From positions 62,001-126,000 of the forward strand of contig JAFRUO010000025.1 in NCBI GenBank assembly GCA_017438845.1: a stretch of 64,000 nt of DNA, written 5' to 3'. Below the pieces are notes generated by a model. That model had not been told where the DNA came from. It saw nothing but the letters and a program-made list of their open reading frames with translations, and did no database searches. A program made the position numbers and the translations under genes. Shown piece after piece: positions 42,636-51,922 of the stretch. Positions within the stretch are counted from its first letter, which is position 1. Every line of letters begins with the position of its first letter. The stretch comes from Clostridia bacterium. Its GTDB lineage: Bacteria > Bacillota > Clostridia > Oscillospirales > Acutalibacteraceae.

Positions 42636-43631
42636 ATGAAAAAGCTCTTAATTTGTATTGTTCTGTTGATCATACTAATCGCTCTTGCGGTATGCTATTT
42701 TGTTTTAATAAAGCCGAAAACTGACTTTGACAAAAACCGCAAGCGACTTGAAATAAAAAAGTATTCCTCCAAAATCGGCACGGACAAAATCCATTTTCTC
42801 AACACAGAGAACTCTGACGCCATACTGCTTGAAAGCAACGGTCATTTCGCCCTCATTGACGCAGGAGAGGACAACGACAATCCGAGAGGCTTTGAATCGC
42901 TTAATCTGAAGGGATTTGAGGACAGAGTGCTCGCCTACCTCAAGGAAAACGCAGCTGACAGCGAGGGTAAGGTTACACTTGATTTTGTGCTCGGAACGCA
43001 CAGCCATTCCGACCATATAGGAGGCTTTGATACAATCATCCTCGACGACGATGTAAGCATCGGAAAAGCGTACTTAAAGGAATATAACGAAAGTAAAATT
43101 GTCGACTACGAGGTGCAGGAGTGGGACAACAAAGAGGTATACGAGCAAATGGTCAACGCATTGAACAGCAGGAATGTGCCGATTATCTCCTCACCGGGTT
43201 CGGAGCCGTTTACCCTCGGCAATTTTAAAATCACGCTTTTCAATACCGTTGACAACGACACGGAAAAGGTCGGCGAAAACGACCGTTCCTTCGGAGTGCT
43301 TGTTGAAAAGGACGGGACACGTGTTTTCCTCGCAGGCGATATTGACAACAAGTCAGGTGATGAAGCGCGCTTGGGTCCCGAAATCGGCAAGGTGAATTTG
43401 CTTAAGGTCGGTCATCACAGCTACAGCGGCTCAACGACCGGCGGATGGTTAAGGAATCTTAAGCCCGACTACTGTGTTGTGACCAACACCTACGAAAGAG
43501 CCGACAAGAATACGCTTTCAAGAATTACACGTATCACCTCTGCGCCGATACTGTTCTCGGGCAGTGAAAACGGTATAGTTGCTGTTTTCGGTGATGACGG
43601 AAAGCTGAGCTTATATAACGACATTCACTGA
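42636..43631 (+). CDS. Secreted/membrane-anchored MBL-fold hydrolase (ComEC C-terminal-like)
   Basis: 331 aa. N-terminal signal anchor (LLICIVLLIILIALAVCYFV), then a metallo-beta-lactamase fold: GTHSHSDHIGG, LAGDIDNKSG and KVGHHSYSGST. This is the pattern of ComEC-associated and stand-alone extracellular nuclease/phosphodiesterase relatives. Monocistronic with RBS CGGAGG and its own terminator. Confidence 0.9.
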   Translation: MKKLLICIVLLIILIALAVCYFVLIKPKTDFDKNRKRLEIKKYSSKIGTDKIHFLNTENSDAILLESNGHFALIDAGEDNDNPRGFESLNLKGFEDRVLAYLKENAADSEGKVTLDFVLGTHSHSDHIGGFDTIILDDDVSIGKAYLKEYNESKIVDYEVQEWDNKEVYEQMVNALNSRNVPIISSPGSEPFTLGNFKITLFNTVDNDTEKVGENDRSFGVLVEKDGTRVFLAGDIDNKSGDEARLGPEIGKVNLLKVGHHSYSGSTTGGWLRNLKPDYCVVTNTYERADKNTLSRITRITSAPILFSGSENGIVAVFGDDGKLSLYNDIH

Positions 43632-43643
43632 CATCGCACACAT

Positions 43644-43671
43644 AAAAAAGCTTCCTGACGGAAGCTTTTTT
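43644..43671. terminator. Bidirectional terminator
   Basis: AAAAAAGCTTCC TGAC GGAAGCTTTTTT between convergent genes. Confidence 0.85.
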
Positions 43672-44209
43672 AATAATCTTTTTTATGTCTTAATTCCTCT
43701 TTTATGTATTTAAAGGTCTTTTCCTCACCCTCATCCCGTAGCATTTTAAGCAGGCTTTCGAGCAATGCCGAGGTTTCATCGTGTATTATTCTCTTGTCCC
43801 TGCCCCTTTCAAAATACTCAATCGGGTGCGAATCCGTGTAGTTTTTCCCCTGATAAATCTTGCTTGCCGCAACCCTGTCGCAGAACATTTCGATTACATA
43901 ATTAATCGGCATTTTAACGGGAGCGTAACGCTTAAGGTGCGGATTATAGTCGTTCCAGTATTCAAAGTGATGCTTATTTCTGCCCTTGTGGTGAAGCCAG
44001 GCGAGCGAATAGCCTCTGTCAAGCCTTTCCTGTTCGTTCGGGCTTCTTGTGCCGTCATAGTATTTTGCACCGTTTACAAACTCCACGGGCGTATATTTGG
44101 ACAGGTCGTGCCTTAAGCCCTGAAAGCCGATGCCTGCCTTAAAGCAATGTCTGATAACCTGATGTCGGTGCTTTGTAATTGTGTTGAAATGTTTAATCGG
44201 ATGTGCCAT
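43670..44209 (-). CDS. DUF5662-like protein
   Basis: 179 aa. Histidine-rich pattern HRHQVIRHCFKAGIG, LRHDLSKYTPVEFVNGAKYY and AWLHHKGRNKHHFEYW, which I associate with DUF5662, possibly an HD-like metal site. Function unknown. Overlaps the end of trmO by 17 nt, hence probably co-transcribed. Confidence 0.75.
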   Translation of the reverse strand: MAHPIKHFNTITKHRHQVIRHCFKAGIGFQGLRHDLSKYTPVEFVNGAKYYDGTRSPNEQERLDRGYSLAWLHHKGRNKHHFEYWNDYNPHLKRYAPVKMPINYVIEMFCDRVAASKIYQGKNYTDSHPIEYFERGRDKRIIHDETSALLESLLKMLRDEGEEKTFKYIKEELRHKKDY

Positions 44210-44903
44210 TTTGAAGGCTCCCCTTTTCTGTATTCTTTTCTGTCCTGATTATTTCAATTTCTCCGTCACGGGCGCGGAAACGGATGTTGTACCCTGCAAA
44301 GCTGACGGCATATTCCGCTTGCTGTCGGGCTTTATATGAAGGCCTCGGGTCATTTTCAAGCAGGCTGATAAGTGCATTGAGCTTATCCTTCGGGAAATCC
44401 GCAAGCACCTGCTCATTATACCTGACCTTTACACTGTATCTCTCGGTAAACGCCGTGTAGCCGGGCGTTGCGTCAGTCTTGGAGTCGGCAAAGGGCAAAT
44501 AAGGCTTGATGTCGAAAATCGGCGTTTCGTTCATAAGGTCAATTCCCGAAACATAAAGCACGGGGGCCTCGTCACAATCAAGGTCAACCCTTTTAAGCCT
44601 GACGCAGGAAAGCCCGAGACTGTTGGGACGGAACGGAGAGCGTGAGGCAAACACGCCGACCCTTTTGTTGCCGCCGAGCCTCGGAGGTCTGACAGTCGGT
44701 CTGAAGGGGTAAGAGGCGCACCCGGAAAACTGCCAGATAAGCCAGATGTGAGAAAAGCCGTCAAGCTCCCTTACCGCTTCGGGGAAACGGTACTCGGGGC
44801 TAAAAACAATTTTGCCTTCAAGCTCTTCGACCATACCGCTTTGACGGGGTATGCCGAATTTTTCGGGAAAATCGGTATATATTTTTGCTATCGGTTTAAT
44901 CAT
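44193..44903 (-). CDS. trmO: tRNA (t6A37) N6-methyltransferase, TsaA/TrmO family
   Basis: About 236 aa from ATG 44903 (GGAGAG upstream). The beta-barrel core shows GFSHIWLIWQF, RPPRLGGNKRVGVFASRSPF and FRPNSLGLSCVRL, which hold the SAM-binding residues, and GIDLMNETPIFDIKPYLP. Methylates t6A37 of threonine tRNAs. A C-terminal domain follows, as in E. coli TrmO. Confidence 0.93.
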   Translation of the reverse strand: MIKPIAKIYTDFPEKFGIPRQSGMVEELEGKIVFSPEYRFPEAVRELDGFSHIWLIWQFSGCASYPFRPTVRPPRLGGNKRVGVFASRSPFRPNSLGLSCVRLKRVDLDCDEAPVLYVSGIDLMNETPIFDIKPYLPFADSKTDATPGYTAFTERYSVKVRYNEQVLADFPKDKLNALISLLENDPRPSYKARQQAEYAVSFAGYNIRFRARDGEIEIIRTEKNTEKGSLQNGTSD

Positions 44904-45032
44904 AAAACTCTCCGACAAAGCTCTCACCTCTTTGGTTATTTTAATATATATTTTTCTTTTTCGCAACAAAAGAGTTTATTTTTCTTTATTATTTCTTTTT
45001 AATATAGTATAATCTACACAGAGGTGAAACAG

Positions 45033-45875
45033 ATGAGTGACAAAAACTATTTAGACCGTGAGGACTACGAGGAGCCTGCATGCCTGCTGTGCATGGACCG
45101 TGAAAAAAAGGACGAGGCTCCCGTTACAAGGATTGACGTAGGCAGGGTGCTAAAAAAGCTTGACGAGCACTTTGCAAAAAACGATTATGAGGCGGCAAAA
45201 AGGCACCTTAATTTCTGGCTTACCGAGGCGCGTTTCGGCAACGATGAGGAGGGAGAGCTGATTATCCGCAACGAGATGATGGGGCTCTTCCGCAAAATCG
45301 GCGAAAAAGAAAACGCCTATGAGGCGCTTGAAAACGCAATTAATCTGCTTGACAAATTATCCCTTGAGGGCACCGAAATTTACGGCACGACTTACCTCAA
45401 CGCCGCTACCGTGTTAAAGGCGTTCGGCGAGCCCGAAAGGTCGATTGACTTTTTCGCGAAGGCTTTAAGCTCATACGAAAAAAGGCTTGACAGGGGCGAC
45501 GCAAAATTCGCAGGGCTTTACAACAATATGGCTTTAACGCTGGTTGACCTCGGCAGATTTGACGAGGCTTTCCGTTGCTATGAAGATGCAAAAAATATAA
45601 TGTCAGAAATTCCCGGCGGCAGTCTTGACGAGGCGATAACCTACCTTAATATGGCTGACGCATACGAAAAGCGTGACGGGCTTGAAAAGGCGGCTGAGGA
45701 AATCAACGACTGTCTTGAAAAAGCTGAGTCGCTTTTAAACAACGAAGCGCTTGAGAAAAACGGCTACTACGCCTTCGTAATGGAAAAATGCGCTCCCACC
45801 TTCAGGTACTACGGCTGGTTTGCGTTTGCCGACGAAATAGAGGAAAGGGCTAAGGAAATATATGAAAGGGCTTGA
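45033..45875 (+). CDS. TPR-repeat protein
   Basis: About 280 aa from ATG 45033 behind AGAGGTG. Contains several tetratricopeptide-like helical pairs (YGTTYLNAATVLKAFGEPER, FAGLYNNMALTLVDLGRFDE, AITYLNMADAYEKRDGLEKA). Probably a protein-binding partner of the DUF4037 product whose gene overlaps its end. Function unknown. Confidence 0.85.
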   Translation: MSDKNYLDREDYEEPACLLCMDREKKDEAPVTRIDVGRVLKKLDEHFAKNDYEAAKRHLNFWLTEARFGNDEEGELIIRNEMMGLFRKIGEKENAYEALENAINLLDKLSLEGTEIYGTTYLNAATVLKAFGEPERSIDFFAKALSSYEKRLDRGDAKFAGLYNNMALTLVDLGRFDEAFRCYEDAKNIMSEIPGGSLDEAITYLNMADAYEKRDGLEKAAEEINDCLEKAESLLNNEALEKNGYYAFVMEKCAPTFRYYGWFAFADEIEERAKEIYERA

Positions 45876-46803
45876 AATATCAAAAAGCTTTTATGAGGAA
45901 TACGGCAGGGATATGCTTCACACGGAGTTTCCCGACATTGAGGGCTTGGTTGCCGTCGGGCTTGTGGGAAGCGGCTCGGAGTGCTACGGCTATGACGACG
46001 AGGTTTCCTCCGACCATGACTATGAGGCAGGCTTCTGCCTGTTTATACCCGATGAGGAGGTTGTTGACCGGCAGACGGCGTTCCGCCTTGAAAGGGCATA
46101 TTCAAGGCTTCCTAAGGAATATATGGGGCTTAAAAGGAGCATACTTTCCCCCGTCGGAAGCAACCGCCACGGAGTAATCAGAACAAGTGATTTTTACACC
46201 GAAAAGGTAGGCTCGCCCGACGGAAGCCTGAGTTTACGTGACTGGCTGACAATAGACGAATTTTATCTATCGGAAGCCACAAACGGCGAGGTGTTCAGGG
46301 ATGACTGCGGGGCGTTTACACTGATAAGGGAAAAGCTTCTCAATATGCCCGAGGGCATCAGGCTTAAAAGGCTTGCAGGCAATCTGCTGATTATGGCGCA
46401 GTCCGGACAGTATAATTTCAAGCGCTGTCTTGACCACGGCGAGCCTGCCGCCGCACAGCTTGCAGTAGGGAAATTCGTTGACTCGGCAATGAAAGCGGTA
46501 TTTTTGTTAAACCGCAGATATATGCCGTATTACAAATGGAGCTTCCGCGCGCTCAGGGAACTGCCGAAGCTCGGAGGACTTGCCGACAGCTTTGAGTTTC
46601 TGCTGACAAGCGCCAATGACGGCGACAACGCCGAAACGAAATACTTTATAATTGAGGACATCGCCTCAATGGTAATTGACGAGCTGCAGAAGCAGGAAAT
46701 TACAAAGGCGGTTTGCGGCGACCTCGAAAAACACGCATATTCCGTAAACGATTTTATTGAAGACGGAGAAATCCGAAACCTGAATATACTTACGAGTGTA
46801 TAA
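45862..46803 (+). CDS. DUF4037-domain protein, nucleotidyltransferase-like
   Basis: 313 aa. VGSGSECYGYDDEVSSDHDY gives a G-S ... D-x-D type nucleotidyltransferase start, followed by DUF4037-like helical sequence. Starts inside the TPR gene (14-nt overlap), so the two are coupled. Such TPR/DUF4037 pairs are common in Clostridia, role unknown. Confidence 0.85.
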   Translation: MKGLEISKSFYEEYGRDMLHTEFPDIEGLVAVGLVGSGSECYGYDDEVSSDHDYEAGFCLFIPDEEVVDRQTAFRLERAYSRLPKEYMGLKRSILSPVGSNRHGVIRTSDFYTEKVGSPDGSLSLRDWLTIDEFYLSEATNGEVFRDDCGAFTLIREKLLNMPEGIRLKRLAGNLLIMAQSGQYNFKRCLDHGEPAAAQLAVGKFVDSAMKAVFLLNRRYMPYYKWSFRALRELPKLGGLADSFEFLLTSANDGDNAETKYFIIEDIASMVIDELQKQEITKAVCGDLEKHAYSVNDFIEDGEIRNLNILTSV

Positions 46804-46835
46804 AAAAGCTCCCTGAAAAGGGAGCATTTATTTTA
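46803..46835. terminator. Terminator between convergent genes
   Basis: AAAAGCTCCC and GGGAGC with T-rich 3' flank. Confidence 0.7.
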
Positions 46836-46857
46836 AACATTTTTAATTATCATATGT

Positions 46858-47178
46858 CTATATTTGCTTTGCGCCGCAGGAACCGCAATATACGGACCCC
46901 TCCTGCAAGGGACTGCCGCAGTAAATACAAAAGCCTGCGTGATTGCTCTGTGGCGGCTTATTAACTGCGCTGTGCTGATTATTATACCTTGATGCAAGGC
47001 TTTGTGCAGGCGAATAATTTGGTGTGCTTTTATTGTTTTTCTTTTGCTTCCGAAGAAAGTTTTCAAAGCCGTCCGTGACCCTGTTTCCGATAAACCCGAC
47101 TATTATAACCAGAACAAGAACAATCGCAAAGGCGCACAGGATTACTAATATGCCCCCATGTGATGATGTTGCCGCCAT
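46858..47178 (-). CDS. Small membrane protein with C-terminal zinc ribbon
   Basis: 106 aa. One transmembrane helix (~9-32), a polar linker, and a zinc ribbon FCIYCGSPLQEGSVYCGSCG. Last of three adjacent genes, two of which share the zinc ribbon design. Function unknown. Confidence 0.7.
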   Translation of the reverse strand: MAATSSHGGILVILCAFAIVLVLVIIVGFIGNRVTDGFENFLRKQKKNNKSTPNYSPAQSLASRYNNQHSAVNKPPQSNHAGFCIYCGSPLQEGSVYCGSCGAKQI

Positions 47179-47189
47179 AACGATTCCTC

Positions 47190-47669
47190 CTAAAAAATTG
47201 AGTGCTTTGTGTTGAAGTCTATTTTGTATTCTTTAACCGCAGTGTTCGGGTCAAGAGAGAGGAACGCCTTTTCAACCGTGGTCATAAGCATATTCATTTC
47301 GTTGTAGTTTTCATACATCCCTCTGTAGGTTTTCCACGAGGTAAACTCAAACCTGAATATTCCTATTCCGGAGGGTTCGTCAAATTTCACCTTATAAAGT
47401 CTTGCCGAAAAGGTCGCGCCTTTAAAGGCAACCGAGTCGGAGGTATTTCCGTCTGCGGAGCACGGGATACCGAAGCCTTTAATCGCTTCTGCAAGCGCCG
47501 AGTAGCTTCCGATTTTAGACGTAAATTCCTCTCCTTTTTCGGCAAACCTGATGTCACGCTTTATCATTTTGCCTTCCTTGACAAGAGTGTTCATTTTGTC
47601 CGCCTTTTTTAAACCGATAACTACTCCTATTATGATTGCTATCGCAACCATTAAAATACCTAACCACAT
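47190..47669 (-). CDS. Membrane-anchored protein, unknown
   Basis: 159 aa. N-terminal transmembrane helix (WLGILMVAIAIIIGVVIGLK) and a soluble alpha/beta domain (FSARLYKVKFDEPSGIGIFR). One base after the upstream gene. No family recognised. Confidence 0.7.
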   Translation of the reverse strand: MWLGILMVAIAIIIGVVIGLKKADKMNTLVKEGKMIKRDIRFAEKGEEFTSKIGSYSALAEAIKGFGIPCSADGNTSDSVAFKGATFSARLYKVKFDEPSGIGIFRFEFTSWKTYRGMYENYNEMNMLMTTVEKAFLSLDPNTAVKEYKIDFNTKHSIF

Positions 47670-47670
47670 A

Positions 47671-48183
47671 TTAAACTCCTCTCTTTATCTGATTTCCGCA
47701 CGCACCGCAAAAGGCAGCGCCGTCTCTGAGAGGACTGCCGCATTTGTTGCAGAATCTCGGTTGCGGCGCAGGAGCCGTTATCGGTTCGGGAGACGGCTGT
47801 GCGCTCCGAACGGGATATTCCGTTGCCGCATACTGAGCAGGCTGTTCGGGAAATGTTGTCTGTTCCGACTGCTCCGGGAATGTTGTCTGTTCCGTCTGTT
47901 CCGGGAACTGAGTAAAGCTTTGCTGATTTGCTTCGGGAGTATACGTTCCGTTTTGCTTAGCCTTTTCCTCTTTACGCTTGCGGTAAGCGTCGGTTGCCTT
48001 GTCGACAAGCTTATCCGTACCCTTGGATATAGCGTTTTCCAGCATTCTTATCAGGATAAAGCCTACAACCGAAACTGCAATTGTAACTAAAATACCGATA
48101 ATTATGTTGTTGGTGTAAGCGCCTGCTAAAAGTCCGAGCAATACACCGAATATAATTGAGTTATACGCATATGTTTTTCTCAT
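47671..48183 (-). CDS. Membrane protein with Gln/Thr/Pro repeats and C-terminal zinc ribbon
   Basis: 170 aa. Two transmembrane helices (~10-46), charged segment, a short repeated stretch (QTEQTTFPEQSEQTTFPEQ) and zinc ribbon FCNKCGSPLRDGAAFCGACG. First gene of the three-gene unit. Function unknown; the repeat may vary in number between strains. Confidence 0.75.
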   Translation of the reverse strand: MRKTYAYNSIIFGVLLGLLAGAYTNNIIIGILVTIAVSVVGFILIRMLENAISKGTDKLVDKATDAYRKRKEEKAKQNGTYTPEANQQSFTQFPEQTEQTTFPEQSEQTTFPEQPAQYAATEYPVRSAQPSPEPITAPAPQPRFCNKCGSPLRDGAAFCGACGNQIKRGV

Positions 48184-48217
48184 AATATACCCCCGTTTTC
48201 AATTATTAGATCTTTTC

Positions 48218-50737
48218 TTATTTGAATATACCCTTTTGATCCATTCTCATAATAATCGAAGCTATCTGTGCGCGGCTTGCAGTCTTTGTCGGCGCAAGCG
48301 TTCCGTCGTCGTTACCGGAAATTGCGCCCTGCTGAACTGCCCACGCCATTGCAGGAACTGCAAATGCGCTTGTGTTCTTGTAATCGCTGAATTTTGAAAG
48401 CGTTGCCGTAATGCTTCCGACCGCAGGCTCATTTTTATATCTGTAAAGAATAACGGCTATCTGCTCACGGGTTATGTTGTCGCCAACGCCGAAGTTGCCG
48501 TTGTCATAGCCTGCGATTATGTTTTTGTCAACCGCCCAGTTAACAGCTGCCGCATAGTATGCGCCCTTCTTTACATCCTTTAGCTTGCTTGTTGTATTCT
48601 GATACTTTGAAAGGTCGGCTTTTGCAATGTTTGCAAGAATTACAACGAAGTCCTGACGCTTGAGGTTGTCGTTAGGTCCGAAATTGCCGTTCTGGTAACC
48701 CGACATATAGCCCCTGAGAGCAACGTACTTAACTGCGTCATAGTACCATGAGCCTTCCTTAACATCCGGGAAGCCCTTGTAGCTTTCGGTCAGCGAGGGT
48801 ATCGCTTCTGTCTTTGTTTTTCCGCATACCGTGCAGGTATAAGTCCTTACTCCTTTTGCGGTAACTGTCGGCTGTCTGGTTATTTTGCCTGCGTCCCAGC
48901 TGTGACCCTTTGCGGAAATATTACCGGTTTCCATAACTGCGCCGCAGATAGTGCAAACCTTCTGCCTTACGCCCTTTTCGGTACAGGTAGGCTCTGTCAC
49001 CGTTTGCCATGCCGAAGCCTTATGCGTGTGGTTAAGCTCCCACTTTGCATATAAGGTGATGTCGGCGTCCGCCGTGTATTTTGACCCTGAAGCATAGCTT
49101 ACGCCCGTGCCGTCTGCCTTTGTGTTCCAGCCCTTAAAAGTATAGTTTTCTTTTACGGGCACTGACGAGGTTATTGTTAAGTCGTCCTTATAATACTTTG
49201 TCTGTGCCGAAGGCGCACTTGTTCCGCCGTTAGCGTTGAAAGTGACTTTGTGTTCTGCAATGATAAATTTCCAACACTGATGTGCAGCACCGGTAAGCGG
49301 ATTTTGCCTGATGTTTGCTCCGTCGTTTCTGCTCTCAATTTCTAAGGCATATCCGCTGCATTTTGGAATTATGTAATAATCCGATCCCGTCGGTATAATA
49401 GCAAATTGCTGAGCCGGAGACCCGTTCGCCGTATGAAGGGCAATATTGGAATTTACTTTCGACAAACCGTCTGTAACGTCAAGCGATAGTGTGCTCGGAT
49501 TCAGATTAAACTTTTTGTAATCATGGATTATAGTATAATAGCCATTATCAAGCTTTGTGATTTTAAAGGTAAAATATTCACTGACAACATATTTACCGTT
49601 TTTCAAGTATACATTTGCGTTATTGGAGAATTCCGCATATTTCACCGGTTTATTTCCGGTAAGAATAGAATTAGCTGTTGCTTCGGTATAATCAGCAGTC
49701 AGTTGTCCGTATCTGTTTGTTCCGTTATCCGAATCGGGAAACATAGTGTAGGGATTAACAATAACATATCTACCGTCTGCAAGCGGCTGAGCAGGCTTGT
49801 AAGGGATAAAGATCCATGACTGTGCATATGAGTTATTGTTCTTGTATTGAACAATATTTGTTCCGCCGCTAACTATTCCGTCTGTGAAATCTATTGAGTA
49901 TCCGCTGTGTCTTGCCTGAATGCGGTATCCAAGCCCGCTGGCGTTTGGAGAAATCGCCCATTGCTGGTTTTTACCTCCGTTAAAGGCGGATACCCCTATA
50001 TTGGCACGTGCCGATTTGTCAATATTCCACACGTCAAGCGACATATTGGTGCCCTTTTGTTTAATATAGTAAAATCCGCCCGAATAGGTCAGCGTCCAGA
50101 TATCACATACAGGAGGGTCGCCTGAAAGAGGACCGCAAAGACTGACATTGGTTCCTGCCGCCGCAGGTACAGCTGTGCCTTCTATGTCAATATAATAAAA
50201 TGCAGACTTATCGGGACTTCCCGAATTAGCAATCAGATAGTCGCCGTCGGGGATAGTGCGGGGATAACCCGAGCTCATCTCCGTCCCCTGTTCGACAGGA
50301 GGGGTAGGGTTGCCGCTTAAATAAATATATCCATACATATCACTTTCATATGCAGGCGCCCATCCTTCATGAAACTTACCGTTGTAATTGCCCTCTAATT
50401 TGTATATTTGATTAGTAGCGCTATTGTAGTCGGTAACAAACGCGACATGACCATAATTAGAATTCCAAGACGCCTGTTTAAATACTACAATAGAGTTTGC
50501 TCTTGGTGTGCTTCCGACAGAATATCCCGCTGTCTGTGCATTAGAATACCATTGCCAAGCATTTCCCCAACTCGGCAATTCAATTCCAAGAATATCCTTT
50601 GCTTTTTGCCAAGCTGCATATGTACAATTACTGTCCATATTTCCCGGATAAGGATTAGCCATGGCAATAACGCTTGTACAATTCATTACACATATTAGCA
50701 TCACTAATGACAATACAAATGATAAACCCCTCTTCAT
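48218..50737 (-). CDS. Secreted cell-wall protein: CHAP hydrolase, ricin-type lectin, InlB-like repeat and SLH domains
   Basis: 839 aa, RBS AGGAGGAGA. Signal peptide (1-27), CHAP amidase/endopeptidase with Cys38 (SNCTYAAW) and His97 (NYGHVAFVTDY), two ricin-B-like lectin regions (~160-320 and ~320-500), a Listeria-Bacteroides repeat (TFNANGGTSAPS ... KGWNTKADGTG), two CxxC-containing beta repeats, and three SLH domains (~660-839) for attachment to secondary wall polymer. It probably cuts peptidoglycan while bound to the own or a foreign wall. A structured leader with a terminator precedes it. Confidence 0.92.
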   Translation of the reverse strand: MKRGLSFVLSLVMLICVMNCTSVIAMANPYPGNMDSNCTYAAWQKAKDILGIELPSWGNAWQWYSNAQTAGYSVGSTPRANSIVVFKQASWNSNYGHVAFVTDYNSATNQIYKLEGNYNGKFHEGWAPAYESDMYGYIYLSGNPTPPVEQGTEMSSGYPRTIPDGDYLIANSGSPDKSAFYYIDIEGTAVPAAAGTNVSLCGPLSGDPPVCDIWTLTYSGGFYYIKQKGTNMSLDVWNIDKSARANIGVSAFNGGKNQQWAISPNASGLGYRIQARHSGYSIDFTDGIVSGGTNIVQYKNNNSYAQSWIFIPYKPAQPLADGRYVIVNPYTMFPDSDNGTNRYGQLTADYTEATANSILTGNKPVKYAEFSNNANVYLKNGKYVVSEYFTFKITKLDNGYYTIIHDYKKFNLNPSTLSLDVTDGLSKVNSNIALHTANGSPAQQFAIIPTGSDYYIIPKCSGYALEIESRNDGANIRQNPLTGAAHQCWKFIIAEHKVTFNANGGTSAPSAQTKYYKDDLTITSSVPVKENYTFKGWNTKADGTGVSYASGSKYTADADITLYAKWELNHTHKASAWQTVTEPTCTEKGVRQKVCTICGAVMETGNISAKGHSWDAGKITRQPTVTAKGVRTYTCTVCGKTKTEAIPSLTESYKGFPDVKEGSWYYDAVKYVALRGYMSGYQNGNFGPNDNLKRQDFVVILANIAKADLSKYQNTTSKLKDVKKGAYYAAAVNWAVDKNIIAGYDNGNFGVGDNITREQIAVILYRYKNEPAVGSITATLSKFSDYKNTSAFAVPAMAWAVQQGAISGNDDGTLAPTKTASRAQIASIIMRMDQKGIFK

Positions 50738-50940
50738 TTAATCTCCTCCTAAAAAAGCATATAAAAAAAGTGCGCAGCCGAAGCTACGCACAAAAAACAC
50801 ATAGCTCCGATTGTCGCCAAACAATGTTACATAATCGCAGATAGATGTATGCAAAATAGAGCATGCATTTTTATCATAACAGATAAAAATAGCATACACG
50901 GCTATCTGCTGAGTATTATTTAATAACATTATTTGGCTTT
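50738..50940 (-). ncRNA. Structured 5' leader with intrinsic terminator (attenuator or riboswitch candidate)
   Basis: About 200 nt between the promoter and the CHAP gene. A long stem pairs 50892-50908 (minus strand CAGATAGCCGTGTATGC) with 50838-50852 (GCATACATCTATCTG) and encloses an ATTTTTATC/GATAAAAAT hairpin. Just before the RBS is GTGCGTAGC TTCG GCTGCGCAC plus a T-run (50762-50791), a strong terminator. It does not match the c-di-GMP or c-di-AMP riboswitch sequences I know. Confidence 0.5.
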
Positions 50941-50943
50941 ACT

Positions 50944-50972
50944 ATTTTACCATTATAAAGTGAAATAGTCAA
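50944..50972 (-). promoter_or_regulatory. Promoter of the CHAP/SLH gene
   Basis: Minus strand TTGACT (50967-50972), 17-bp spacer, TAAAAT (50944-50949), giving a ~200-nt leader. Confidence 0.75.
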
Positions 50973-50976
50973 CAAG

Positions 50977-51003
50977 AAAGACCTCGATTGCCCGAGGTCT
51001 TTG
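50977..51003. terminator. Hairpin, probable terminator
   Basis: AAGACCTCG and CGAGGTCTT stem followed by TTGTT on the plus strand, overlapping the upstream side of the CHAP promoter. Confidence 0.5.
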
Positions 51004-51152
51004 TTATGTCGGTCGACCGATTTTTTTCTGCTGCCAACCGCCGCCCGTGCTGCATAAAAAATCCAAGTTAAAACATAGTATTCAAAAAGCTTGATTTTAC
51101 TTGGTTTTGCGTGCTTTTATTATAGCAAATATTGTGTCCTTATGTCAAATTC

Positions 51153-51182
51153 TTGACTTGAACTTTTCTTTGGTGCTACAAT
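51153..51182 (+). promoter_or_regulatory. Promoter of the PAQR gene
   Basis: TTGACT (51153-51158), 18-bp spacer, TACAAT (51177-51182), 44 nt before the ATG. Confidence 0.7.
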
Positions 51183-51226
51183 AAAACAAATCGAAGTCTT
51201 ATTCTTGCTTACAGGACAGTTTTATT

Positions 51227-51892
51227 ATGAAATCATGGGAATCCGTTTCATTACCGGAGTACACAAAAAAGGAAGAAACTCTTAATATTATTACTCACGC
51301 CGCAGGGCTTGTTATCAGCGCCTGTATTCTCGCCTTCTGTCTTGTTCCTGCTATTGTGAGCCGTGATACGATTCGCATTGTATGTGCTTCGCTGTACCTT
51401 TTCGGAACAACGGTAATGTTCGTAACCTCGGTTATCTATCACGCCGCAACCAATCCCGACAGAAAGAAGCTGCTTCGGGTCATCGACCATTGCACGGTAT
51501 TCTTTTCGGTTGCCGGCACGGTTACGGGCTGTGTTCCCGTTGTGTATGACAGAGTCGGAAAGCCTCAGGCAATTCTTATGCTTTCGGTCGCTTGGCTCGG
51601 AGTGACAACGGGCTTGCTGCTCACATTGTTCATGTTTGAAAAGACAAAGGCTATACGGATGTGCCTTTACATAGGCACGGCACTTGTCTGCGCCATTGTC
51701 GGAGCGAAGGCATATACGCTTCTTCCCGTCGGAGCATTTCTCTGCTTCCTCATTGGCAGCTCTTCACTTTTGCTCGGAGCCGTCTTTCTGCGAATCGGAA
51801 GGACGAATCGGTACTTCCACGCAGTCTTTCATATATGCATTGACATAGGCCTTGCCGTGTATTTTATCGGTATTTCAAAATATTGCTTTTAA
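51227..51892 (+). CDS. Hemolysin III / PAQR-family membrane protein
   Basis: 221 aa, seven hydrophobic helices. Family residues: SVIYHAATN, RVIDHCTVF and the C-terminal FHAVFHICIDIGL with the metal-binding His pair. Bacterial members are thought to be membrane hydrolases or lipid-homeostasis proteins; the haemolysin name is historical. Confidence 0.9.
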   Translation: MKSWESVSLPEYTKKEETLNIITHAAGLVISACILAFCLVPAIVSRDTIRIVCASLYLFGTTVMFVTSVIYHAATNPDRKKLLRVIDHCTVFFSVAGTVTGCVPVVYDRVGKPQAILMLSVAWLGVTTGLLLTLFMFEKTKAIRMCLYIGTALVCAIVGAKAYTLLPVGAFLCFLIGSSSLLLGAVFLRIGRTNRYFHAVFHICIDIGLAVYFIGISKYCF

Positions 51893-51922
51893 AGCTAATC
51901 AAAATAGAAAACGGGTGATTTT

